64,000 nucleotides of DNA from Vitellaria paradoxa (lineage: Eukaryota > Streptophyta > Magnoliopsida > Ericales > Sapotaceae): the NCBI GenBank assembly GCA_019916065.1, contig CM034238.1, positions 992,001-1,056,000 of the forward strand, given 5' to 3'. Position numbers and translations under genes: made by a program. A model generated the notes under the pieces. It saw only the letters and a program-made list of their open reading frames with translations. It did no database searches and was not told the DNA's origin. Positions 21,655-32,600 of this stretch are shown piece by piece (positions within the stretch are counted from its first letter, which is position 1; the number at the start of each line of letters is the position of its first letter).

Positions 21655-23269
21655 GATTTTTGAGCAAATTGTACCATTAGTTAAGGTTGACAATACATGA
21701 CACAACTGATATGAAATTACTTGGATTTGAGTTTAGGATAAATGGATTGACTTAATTTTGATACAACCTATTTATAATATGAAATGATCTGTGACCTATT
21801 TAATTAGATCTATTGAGGGTATATTAAGTAGTAATGATTATTCTAATATTGTAATTATGTCACTTTTTTTTTTAAGACTGAATTAAAGTCTCTTATTTTA
21901 TATTTATTTGTTAGTTAACTTAACAATTACGGTTAAATACATATTCTAAATGTTATTTATAGTAATAGATAAATAAATCAATTATGTATGAAATATAAAA
22001 TTTTAGTTATTAATTGTGTTTAGTCGTATTATGTCATATAATTTGAATGGTTTATTTAATAGATTACGAGTGTCATATAATTTAATACATTTAATAAATG
22101 TATTGTGTCAGGATTTAGCATCTTGTCATGGGAAGTCAAATTGTTACCTTGTCATTGGCAGTAATTGTGCTCTTCAATTTTCAAAAATATGAAATATAGT
22201 CCAATTGAAAATGAAGGTTGCTCTTTAGGAGCCAAAAAATAAATAAATATAAATAAATTTTACATGTGCATGAAAAAGGTGTATAACAAATTTGCTAGTT
22301 GTCTTCCATGAAATCTGAACATAGGGATAAAATATGTAGATTGCATTACTATCTATGAATTTAAAATAAATAGATTAGACACTAATAGAGAGAATAACCT
22401 AAATGTAAATGTGTTTTGAATTAAAAATAATTCATGTAAAATAGTGGACACAATGTTAATGATAGATGTGAAATAATAGGATAAGCGTAGTTAATATTTT
22501 TCAAAAAAAAAAAAAAAAAGTTTGAAAAAAACCTTACAAAATAATTCTCAATTTATCTATAATATTTGCGTTTATTATATTTTTGTAAAGGTAACTTAAA
22601 ACAAAATTCATTCATTCTAAACATTAGATATTACTTTAAATTTTTTCATTTATATATGCTTTAATTTGATTTTTCTTTTTCCCCTTCTGAGTATAAGAAC
22701 TTGTGCTTTGTTTATTTAAATGTGAATTTAAAAAAAATGAATATGGACTAACCTAACAAAAATATAAGGAATCCTGCTATATTAGATAAAATGAGAACTA
22801 TTTGTTATTGGTAGAATATTGTTAATAATACCTATATAAACATAATAGAGAAACACTAAAGCTAGTTGAAATTATAAAATTAATGAATCTAATTACTTGA
22901 CAAAACCTTTTTTTTCTTCTACTAATATCCCCGACTCACTAATAATCACCTATAATTTAAAAAATGTGTTATATAAGTTATTTAACTAATTTTAGCCCTT
23001 TATTTTTTTTCCTTAAAAATACTTTAACTACCCACAACATTTGTAATTTTTATTTTATTTTATTTTATTTAAATACCTCTTAATTACTTATTATCTACTT
23101 AAATACATTTAGTTTTTACTCATTATTTATTTTTTGATATAATTTTATATAAAACTTAATTTTTTCTATAAAAGTTAATTAAAGATACACGCATATAGTG
23201 TGTGCCCCACTTTTACTATGGTACATATTTATCATTTCCTTGTACAATATATTTGATTCATATTTTGAT
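21655..23269. other. AT-rich intergenic, no gene
   Basis: No gene, RNA gene or clear element ends. The stretch from about 22930 to 23220 is a diverged copy of the dispersed repeat at about 2380-2730, ending in ACACGCATATAGTGTGTG. Confidence 0.45.
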
Positions 23270-25400
23270 TTTAGTAGGGTTTTCAAGTTTGTACAAGATT
23301 TTTGTATTTATATAATAAAACAAGACTGTTTTTGAAAATGTCCCATCACAAATTAAGATCTAACAATTAAGAATTATTTTTTCTTTCATTGAACGATTAA
23401 GATTATTTTTATATTTTTAACTTTTCACTGAATTCTTGTTTTAGTGGATTTATCACCATTTATCTCACAAATCCCTAATTATGGTTTTTAGGAAGTTGGA
23501 TCTTTCAAATGAAAGTACCATAATTTATGTTTCTTTTATGTTGCTTATGAAAAATTAATTAGAGATAGAGAAAGAGACCAAAACACATATAGTAGTAGTT
23601 GTTGCTAGGCCTAAAGTTTAAAAAAAAAATAAAATAAAATCTATGAATTATCATAATTTTTTCCACTTGAATTTTTTGTCCAAAATTTTAATTACTAATA
23701 TAAATATATTCCATGTTACATGAACTGTTATAAATGTATGGCGTACCTGTGTTAAATTTTTTACGATTGAATAAGGATACCTGAGTAAGAGTATGGTGTA
23801 CATGTTTTAATATAATTTATTAATTTATTTTTAATAAATAATTAAATTAAATTAATAAATTTAACTGATATCGAATATAGTTCATTAAATTATTCTTAAT
23901 AAATAATAAAACTATATTAATTTAATTTAATTTAATTTAATAATTAATTAAATTAATTAATATTAAATATATTTTATTCAATTGTTTTTAATAAATAATA
24001 TAATTAAATTATAATTAATATATTTTATATTTATTGAATTAAATGATATAATAATTATATTTTGTTCAACTATTTTTAATAAATAATATAATTAAACTAT
24101 AATTTAATATATTTCATATTTGTTGAATTAAATAATTTTTAAATAATTTATTTTATTTAAAATATTTTAAATTATATTAATATTTAATAAATAAAATGAT
24201 AGTATATTATTAAATTATGTTTTTTATTAATGTAGTTAATTAAATTAATTATTTCTAAAATTATTTATAAAATTAAATTAAGTAAATTGCATAAATTTAA
24301 ATTAAATTTATTGATATGAACAATTAGAATATATAAAATATATTTTATTAATTTAAATTAGTTTTATAAAAAAATGTGATTATAAAATTAAATATTTTAC
24401 TATATTAAAATTAATTATTGTAAATAAAATTGCATTACCAAATATGTTTTCTTTTTTTATTTTGATGGAAATAATGACAATTGAAAATAAGAAATTAAAA
24501 GTAAAAATTGTCAAACATAAATAGAAGAAAATAAATGTTACTAAATGTGGAAATTGTTAAACATAAATAGAAAAATATAAATGTTACCAAATGGGCCCTT
24601 AATATTTCAATTTTAGCACATAATTTATTCAAATAAATTTTATGCATAAAATATTCTAATAGAACTTTGTTAATATTATATTATTTTATTTAATAAAATA
24701 ATTATATTAAATATATAATATTTTTCCATGTTCTCAAATTCTCGAATTAGATAATTAATGAATTCAACTCTTTGATACATATCTGTATTTGTTCGAGTCC
24801 ATGTAACAAATAATATATGTTTAGAAAACCCTACGTGTGTTAAGTTATTTCATTCAATCCTTATTTATTAAGGGTTATAATGAATCATTAATGATAAGGA
24901 TTTCAAATAAGTACTTGTGCATGATTATTTCAAAATTTAATCAAATATTTATATAATAAAATATGACGATTTTTAAAAATATCCTTTCATAAACTAAGAT
25001 CAATAGATAAAAATTATTTTTTCTACTCAATTTTTATTCTAATGGACCTCATTACCATCTATCTTGCAAAACGGCTTGATTCTTTTAAATTTCATCATAT
25101 TTTAGTAGACTCCATTGCCAACTTAAATTTCTCCCAATTATGATTTTTAGAAAGTTGAACTTTCCAAATTAATGCACTATAATTTGTGCTTTGTTTTACA
25201 GTGTTTATCAAAAATTAATCAGAAAAAGAGACCAAAACACATGTAATAGTTAGGACATAAAGTTTTGAAAAAAAATTAAAACAAAGGATTATCATAATTT
25301 TTTCGATTTGAATTTTTTAATCCAAAGTTTCAATTATATAAGTAACTTAATACTAATTTTGTTTAGAGGGCTATTGACACTAGTTTTTGTTAATATAATT
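23270..25400. repeat. Direct repeat pair enclosing an AT-rich transposon-like core
   Basis: About 23290-23710 and 24940-25345 are diverged direct repeats (shared phrases such as TTATATAATAAAA, GAGACCAAAACACAT and AATTATCATAATTTTTTC). A further partial repeat lies at about 25455-25600. Between them, about 23800-24596 is a nearly pure A/T segment ending CCAAATGGGCCC, related to 12223-13466; its left end could not be located. The direct-repeat layout could suggest LTRs, but no internal coding region exists. Confidence 0.4.
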
Positions 25401-25734
25401 GAAAAAGAAAGTTTTGACACGGGTTTTTGTTACTATATTGACATGGGTTTTTGTTAGGACATAAAGTTTTGAAAAAAAAAATAAAACAATAAATTATCAT
25501 AATTTTTTCGATTTGAAATTTTTATCTAAAGTTTCAATTATATAAGAAACTTAATACTAATTTTGTTTAAAGTACTATTGACATGGGTTTTTGTTAGTAT
25601 ATATGCACATTATGTCCAATTTTCAATTTCAAATTAAAATTCAAGCCAAATTTATATTTAAATTATTCTCTATCTAAATGGTTATGAAATAATTTTATTT
25701 CAATTTGAAATACATACACAATCTTACATTCTAA

Positions 25735-26014
25735 GGGTGCATTTGGTTGGTCAAAAAGTAAAAGATTTTGACAATTTTTTTTTTTTTTTTTGGTGTTTGG
25801 CAATAATATCAAAAGTTGTTAAAAATTTCTCCAACTTCTACTAAATAACCGAGAGTTATTGAAAGGTCCCGTAATTTGTTGAAAATTTCTCCAGATTTTT
25901 CCTAAAAATCCTTAAAAATTTTAATTTTCTATAAAATGCACCAAAGTTCTAATTATTAAAAATTATTAAAAATTACTAAAAATTTCATTTTTTCGGTTGC
26001 ATCCAAATGGGCCC
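25735..26014. mobile_element. Tourist-like MITE, 280 bp, in the NLR2 5' flank
   Basis: Begins GGGTGCATTTGGTTGG, ends TGCATCCAAATGGGCCC, flanked by TAA on both sides. The 5' flank of NLR3 has the undisturbed site (ACATTCTAAATTGTG, about 39530). It lies about 520 bp upstream of the NLR2 start codon. Confidence 0.88.
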
Positions 26015-26532
26015 TAAATTGTGAATGACAATCTGGATATACTAGACAATTTTGCATGAGACCGATCACGCTCATGCTTTTTGAAACGTGTGTCACTATA
26101 CATCCTTTTTAGAAGCTCAGTACTGGGTAATGAATTGAGTTTGATTTGGCTCAACTCCATCCAATTCAAAATTGAACAAACATTTTTTTCATTTTATACG
26201 TTTATGCTTTAGCCACCTATGTCAGCATCAGAGATAGTTTTTGAGCAAATTATACATACATTTAAGTCAATTACAATAATTATAATTTTCAATTTTTAAA
26301 AATATGAAAAGGTATTCAAATTGATGACCAATAATTATTGAATTGAGATAACGTTTAGTTGTGGTATTCTACCCGTGTTACTAGCCTGCAGCTTTTCGTT
26401 GATTTGATTATGCAAATGTCAAAAAAAAAATAGTTACGATTAGCAAAATTTCATGGCGAAAACTAATGTTGTGCTATGAACATTTAGGGTGCCATTGACG
26501 AGCAGAGCTGAGTGCAACATTGTCAACTAAGG
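26015..26532 (+). promoter_or_regulatory. NLR2 5' flank and probable 5' UTR
   Basis: Collinear with 39527-39706 plus 41534-41887 upstream of NLR3. A polypyrimidine-poor but conserved TTTAG|GGTGCC (26489) corresponds to TGCAG|GGTGCC (41842) and may be the acceptor of a 5'-UTR intron; this is inference. This flank retains the empty site (about 26158-26178) for the foldback element found in front of NLR3. Confidence 0.5.
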
Positions 26533-29061
26533 ATGGTTGATGCTATTGTTTCATTTGCAGTAGAAAGACTTGGTGAATTTCTTACCGAGCAAGTAGGCCT
26601 TTTGCAAGGAGCAAAGGACGATGTTATTTGGCTCAAGGATGAATTTGAATGGATGCAAAGTTTCATAAAAGCTGCAGAAAGAAATCCAATTCAAGATGAT
26701 CGGGTGCAGCAATGGATATCTGATATCAAGAATGTTGCTTCTGGTACTCCAACCATTTTGGAGAAATACTCTTCAAAAGTGGCAGGACGGGAAACACCAA
26801 AATGTGGAATACTGGATTGTCTTAGGACATGCTGTAAGAATCCGAAGAAAAATGTCATTCTCTATCAAATTGCCCTAGATATCAAGTCTCTTAGAGAAAG
26901 GCTTGAAGAAACCTCTCGCAGAGTGAGAGACTACGGTGTACCAAATTTTGGTGATGGTGAAGGGACAAGTGCTGACTTGAATCGCAAAAGACTGATCGAT
27001 CAACCTTTAAGAAGAACAATCTCATCTATGAATGAAGATCATGTAATTGTGGGCTTTGAGGACGAGACTGAAAAATTGTTGGCTGAACTAGTTAAAAAAG
27101 ATGATCGACGTTGCATCATTTCAATTTACGGTATGGGTGGGTTGGGCAAGACTACTCTTGCCCAGAAACTTTATAATTCTAAACAAATTGGCGATAAATA
27201 TGACTGCCAAGTTTGGGTATGTGTTTCTCAGGAGTACAGAATCGAGGATCTTCTTCGAATGATCATAAAATCTTTCAAGAAGTCTACCCTAAATAGAGAA
27301 GAGATGGAGGCTTTGGAGAAGATGAACCAAGAAGATTTGGCACGACACCTTCGTCAGCTCTTGAAAGAAAGTCGATATTTGGTAGTGCTTGATGATGTTT
27401 GGGATAAAGAAGTGTGGAAAATTTTAAAGAAAACCCTCCCAGACAACAATAAAGGGAGTAGAGTCATAATCACCACACGCAAGCAAGATGTTGCTAGGTC
27501 GGGAGAAGCTAGAACTTTTGCCTATAAGCTTCGATTTCTGAACATAGAGGAGAGTTGGGACCTCTTTTGTCAAAAAGGCCTCCCAGCAGATGGACAAGTC
27601 AGTTGCAAGTCTGCCAAAGAAGAGTTAGGGAGGCTGATGGTGGAGAAGTGTGCCGGCTTACCACTTGCCATCATTGTTTTAGGGGGCTTACTGTTCCACA
27701 AAAAGCTGGTGCAAGAGTGGCGGGATGTGAAGGAGAACATTTGGCAACGCATGAGAGATGACTCCAATATTGAGATTTCTCAGTTATTATCCTTGAGCTA
27801 TGATGATTTATCCGGGCAAATGAAACCATGCTTCCTTTACCTAGCCATGTACCCTGAAGATTATGAGTTCGAAGCAGGAAAGCTAATGTTTTATTGGATA
27901 GCAGAGGAATTCATACCACAAGCAGAAGGAAGAACAATGGAAGACGTGGCTAAAGATTACTTTAATGAGCTAATCAATCGATGCTTAATCCAAGTGACAA
28001 GCCAGTCATTTTGCAAAAGCTTAATTTTTTGTAAGGTCCATGATTTGCTACGGGACCTTGCTGTCCAGGAGGCCAAGAAGGAGAAGTTCCTTGATATATA
28101 TGACCCCCGCAAGGGTTCAGCTCCCCTGTTGCGTTGTCCGCGGCATGCTGTTCACTCTCACATACGAAACTATCTTTCTCTAAACCACTCTAATAATTTC
28201 AGGTTGACCTCCTTGATCTTTTTCAATACTGATCGAGAGACGTTAGAAGCTGAACATTTAGAGGTCATCTTTACAAATTTCAAAATGTTGAAAGTTCTTG
28301 ATTTGGACTACGTTTATTTCGTTGAAGGAAGTGAGCTACCAGACGTGATTGGAGAACAGTTTCCGTTAAAATTCCTATGGTTGAGGTATACTGGCATATC
28401 AAAACTAGTACCATCTGTTGGCAAACTCAAATGCCTACAATTTCTTAATGCTGCGAACGAGTGTGAGCTTCCGGTTGAAATATGTAAGCTGACAGAGTTG
28501 AGGTATATAGAAATGCGTCTTCTGGAGGAGAATTTTCCAGTAGGCTCTTCAACAAACCTCCATGCTGTTCGAACTCTCTCTTCTGATCTGTGGCGTCAAA
28601 TTGATACAACAAACTTGATCAATCTTAGAAATCTATCTATAAAAGGAGAGTTCGACTCGCAAACATTAGACTCCATTACCAATTTAGAAAGACTTGAGGA
28701 CCTCTTTCTTCAGTGTGAACAATTCCCACTACTGGAGAAACATCTTTCTTCTTGGCAACATCTCCTCCACTTGAGCTTATATGGAAGAATTGCGACGCTA
28801 CCTCCGATAAAAGCATTTCCACCAGGTCTTGAGATGTTGGAGTTGCATGGATCACGGCTCCTTACAGACCCAATGCCTACACTGGAAAGATTGCCAAATC
28901 TAAGGGCTCTTTACCTTTTAGAAAGTTCGTACCGGGGAACGAAAATGGTTTGCACGGCAGGAGGGTTTCGTGAGCTTGAGTATCTCCATTTTAGAGGCTT
29001 ACATCTGTTGGAGGAGTTGCAGGTGGAGGAAGGATCAATGCCTAGGATTTGGGCTTTGTGA
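26533..29061 (+). CDS. NLR2: CC-NB-ARC-LRR immune receptor, C-terminus truncated by frameshift
   Basis: An 842-residue CNL. The start is the ATG giving MVDAIVSFAVERLGEF, aligned with NLR3; an extension to 26512 would need GTG and is rejected. Order: coiled coil (1-~120) with a degenerate EDVID position (PTILE, 73-77), P-loop GMGGLGKTT (200-208), RNBS-A (CQVWVCVSQEY), kinase-2 (YLVVLDDVWD, 282-291), RNBS-B (GSRVIITTR), GLPL (375-378), RNBS-D, VHD as MHD motif (502-504), then LRRs from ~540. NLR1 and NLR3 read TTTT near the end where NLR2 has TTT; the shift gives an early TGA after MPRIWAL and removes about 38 residues. The lost codons are still readable to an old stop at 29172-29174. All NB-ARC motifs are intact, so it may still act; a homopolymer sequencing error is also possible. 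Confidence 0.95.
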   Translation: MVDAIVSFAVERLGEFLTEQVGLLQGAKDDVIWLKDEFEWMQSFIKAAERNPIQDDRVQQWISDIKNVASGTPTILEKYSSKVAGRETPKCGILDCLRTCCKNPKKNVILYQIALDIKSLRERLEETSRRVRDYGVPNFGDGEGTSADLNRKRLIDQPLRRTISSMNEDHVIVGFEDETEKLLAELVKKDDRRCIISIYGMGGLGKTTLAQKLYNSKQIGDKYDCQVWVCVSQEYRIEDLLRMIIKSFKKSTLNREEMEALEKMNQEDLARHLRQLLKESRYLVVLDDVWDKEVWKILKKTLPDNNKGSRVIITTRKQDVARSGEARTFAYKLRFLNIEESWDLFCQKGLPADGQVSCKSAKEELGRLMVEKCAGLPLAIIVLGGLLFHKKLVQEWRDVKENIWQRMRDDSNIEISQLLSLSYDDLSGQMKPCFLYLAMYPEDYEFEAGKLMFYWIAEEFIPQAEGRTMEDVAKDYFNELINRCLIQVTSQSFCKSLIFCKVHDLLRDLAVQEAKKEKFLDIYDPRKGSAPLLRCPRHAVHSHIRNYLSLNHSNNFRLTSLIFFNTDRETLEAEHLEVIFTNFKMLKVLDLDYVYFVEGSELPDVIGEQFPLKFLWLRYTGISKLVPSVGKLKCLQFLNAANECELPVEICKLTELRYIEMRLLEENFPVGSSTNLHAVRTLSSDLWRQIDTTNLINLRNLSIKGEFDSQTLDSITNLERLEDLFLQCEQFPLLEKHLSSWQHLLHLSLYGRIATLPPIKAFPPGLEMLELHGSRLLTDPMPTLERLPNLRALYLLESSYRGTKMVCTAGGFRELEYLHFRGLHLLEELQVEEGSMPRIWAL

Positions 29062-30326
29062 TGGAGAATTGCTGCAAGTTGGAAATGCTTCCTGAGAAAT
29101 TGAAATCGGTCCGCACAAAAGTGAGACTTGAAATACCAAGGCCAGGCAGGAGGGAGTGGCTCATAAAAAAGTGACAGCTGGTGGTTCACACGGATCATAC
29201 AAGGACCTCGTTCACTGTGTCAAGGCGAAGGGTTGGATTTCTAGCTAATCTTGTGCTGTTTAATTTTTAATTTGATTTTCTCAAAAATAATAATGTTCTA
29301 AGAATAAGACTCAATTTGCATTGCTAGCATAATCTTCCAATATATTAAGCTTTGAATTAGTCTAGAAATTAAATTCCTTGTATTGTGGTTTGGAGGAAAG
29401 TCAAGTCTGTTTTTTTTCTTTTCTTTTCCTTGTTATGTGTGACTATGTACACTGCTAAATTATTTGTTTGCTTTAATCACTATTTTTATTGGGTTTGATA
29501 CCCTTCGTCATTTATGCTTTGTGGGCTGAAGTGCTTTGTCCAAATTTATATTCTTCTTCTTCTTTTATTAACTGGATTGATGATTTTCTCAGATGAACTT
29601 TTTGATGGCGAATTCTTGACAAGCTTCTGCATTTATTGATGGTTACTGTGGTGAAAGGCAGCAAAGAGTCTTAGCCCCCCTGCAGGCTTTCCTTTTCCTC
29701 TGTTCTGTGTCCAAACATCATGTTACTTTTAGCCAAATGCTGTAATATATCTTCATCTTCATCTTCATCTTCATCTCTCTCTCTCTCTCTCTTTCTGCGC
29801 GAAAGGGAGCAAAAAGCGGCTTAAAACATTGAAAGTGTGCACCTGCTGTTTAATAATTAAGATGGAATTTGTATTGTCAATAGAAGAAAATGTAAAATGT
29901 ATTACGTGTACAAATATATCTAATGGACATACTAATATACTATATAGTATATGCATGGATTTTGTTGTTGTCATAGGAATGGAAACTAAAAAGAGGTTAC
30001 ATTGGCAAATTACGCCTTCCAGCTTTAACCAAAAAAAAAAAAAAAAAGAATTATGATTTTCTTGTTTATGTTACTTTTCTTCTTGTCGAAGTGGAAACTG
30101 TAATTCTTACCGTAAGTTAAAATGTTTTAAATATGAATATTTACTTTTCATTAAAAATTAGTATAACTGTTATTTTTTTAATAAGGCAACAACAACTGAT
30201 AATTTCACATTTGACATTTTTAATTTCGTTTTGATTTATTAAACTCATATCTCAGTCTTAAATAAGATAATGTGCATTGACGTTTCTGAAACCCGTCAAT
30301 TACGTGTGTATGAATTCAATCACATA
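29062..30326. other. NLR2 3' flank
   Basis: The first ~113 bases are the out-of-frame remnant of the NLR2 C-terminus. The conserved 3'-UTR-like block follows, then AT-rich sequence collinear with the other NLR 3' flanks. An (ATCTTC)n(CT)n microsatellite is at about 29750-29792. No gene. Confidence 0.6.
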
Positions 30327-31353
30327 GCCCCATTTGGTAATGTTTCAGTTTTCTGTTTATATTTTTAAAATTTTGTAAACTCACAACAGAAATATGTTTA
30401 ATAAACCTATTTACATTTTTTTGTTTCCAAAAAAAATAAAAACATAAACAGAAAAACGTAAATAGAAAAAATGTGTTTCCACTCTAATTTTCTTTTTTGT
30501 TGCCAATACTATGTCAATTTTAAAACTTTGTCTATTTTTGATACATTACATAAAATAAATTATTTTATTCAAATATTTTATTAAAATAAGTTATTTTAAT
30601 AAATAATATAATTAAATTAATTATATAAATTAATATAAATTATTTTTAATAAATAATAAACCCAAATTAATTAATTTAATTTAATTTAATAATTAATTAT
30701 TGCTAAATTATCTAAAATAAATAACATAATTAATTTATTTAATTTAATAATTAAATTAATTTATATAAAATAATTAATAATAAATAATTAAATTACGTTA
30801 ATTTATAATTTAATCTAATTTAATAATAATTATTAAATTATTTTAAATAAATATCATAATTAAATTAAATTATTTATGATTTAATTAATTTAATTTATAT
30901 AAAATATAATTTATTAAATTATTTTAATAAATAATTAAATGAATATAATTAATTTAAAAATAAATAATTTAATTTAATAATTAATCTAATTTAATTATTT
31001 ACTTAATATGAAATATATTTTATTAAATTATTTTTAATAAATAATATAATTTAATATATTTTATATTTATTGAATTAAATGATTTTAATAAATAATTTAT
31101 TGTATTAATTTAATTAATTATATTAATTAAATTAATATAAAATATATTTTATTAAGTTCTATTAATTTTTTAAAACTAATAAAATTAAATATTTTCTAAA
31201 ATAAAAAATTAATAATTATAAACAAATGTATATTTCTAAACGTAGTTTTAGTTTTCATTTCAAAAAAAAAAAAATAAACAGTAACAGAAAACAAAAATAG
31301 AAAACGACAACAAAAAAATAACAAAAAAATTGACAGTGTTGTTAAACGGGCTC
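30327..31353. mobile_element. Large AT-rich Tourist-like element, 1027 bp, reverse orientation
   Basis: Begins GCCCCATTTGGTAATG and ends GTTGTTAAACGGGCTC, flanked by ATA on both sides. Its right part is the reverse complement of the left part of 12223-13466. Behind NLR1 (about 3303-3320) the position is free of the insert. An (AT)n microsatellite follows at about 31378-31402. Confidence 0.75.
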
Positions 31354-31356
31354 ATA

Positions 31357-31377
31357 GTAACTCTAAATCAAAACGCA

Positions 31378-31408
<31 letters not shown>

Positions 31409-32600
31409 GTGTATATTGGAATTACAAAAATTTAGTGTCACCTTGTGCTGGCAGTATAAGAAATGCTGCCATGAGTTTAATAGAAAATTCGGCTTCAAAA
31501 GAGTTTGGGAAGTCCACTTTCAGTGGGGGGATGAATGGACTTGTTTTTGCTCCAAGTCATGTTTGAGAAATTTATTATTTTCAAACCTGAAGTCTGTCTC
31601 GAAAACAAATACCCTGGAAATTAAATAGCCACCTCAGTCTCCAAAATAAATTAAAATTTGCTCTAATTTGGATCGATTAATATTAAGTTAATTGAGTGGA
31701 AAATTAGCTTGAACATACGAAGCATAATCCCCGGCACCTTTCTTTGTTCATTGTTGCATTTTATAAATATATAACTAAATAAAGTTGGGCCACTACTATA
31801 TATTTTTTGAGACATTAAATTTATTCCCTAACAATTTTTAATTATTTTTACTTTTAAATTCCTGTTAGTCTTCTTTGGGCAACAGTGGAAATCAAACACT
31901 TCTTAAATAGCTATGAGCCCACTCCTGCAATTTTGCACTTGTTTCAATTTTTTTCTTTTTTATTCACAATTTTTTTACAATATCTGTTTTAAAAAAATAA
32001 TGATAAAGAAAGAGAGAAAGAAAGAAAGAAGAAGGAAGAACATAGGAAATTTAAGCTTTGGAGCATAAGTTAGCAGAATAGATAATTTTTTTTTTTTTTT
32101 TGGAAATAACTACCAGCCAAAAATTACAAGAGTGAATAAAATAAAAAATATTTCATTTTTTTATTTTCCATTGATTTTTAATTAGGGAAAAGTTAGTTTC
32201 TTTTCATTTTCTCTGAAACAGGAAAAAATATTTTTTTTCTAATTTTTTCTATCTTATTTATCTTCTCTATTTTTTCATTCTTTTCATAAATTTCAAATAA
32301 AACTAAATCTTTATATTTTAAATATAAAATAAATAGGAGAATTTGTAGAGGTAGAGATGGATACGAGACTTGGAACTATTGTTTAAAATAAAAATTCAAG
32401 CCCTATAAACAATGAAATATAATTAATTTTTATGATTTAGATATTATTTATATTGTTATAAAAATTTAAAATAATATGCAAAATTAGATCTGCGAAACGT
32501 CGAAAATAAATATTATATTTATTACTTGAAAGTTGACGCTGGCCCTGGGGGGTCTACAGAAAATTCAGAGAAAATCATTGTACTCTTTAATGTCAATAAA
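31357..32600. other. NLR2 3' flank, continued
   Basis: Collinear with about 3320-4640 behind NLR1 (phrases such as CCTGTTAGTCTTCTTTGGGCAAC and AGCTTTGGAGCATAAG), without the 344-bp MITE. An (AAG)n-like run lies at about 32008-32035. No gene. Confidence 0.5.

Noticed and set aside
23290..25345. An LTR retrotransposon defined by the direct repeats
   Set aside because: No TG...CA ends, no target duplication, no primer-binding site or coding region between them.
26512..26532. N-terminal extension of NLR2 (and of NLR3 at 41867)
   Set aside because: The extra seven codons begin with GTG, not ATG. In NLR3 a stop codon lies directly before them. The next ATG matches the usual CNL start MVDAIVSF.
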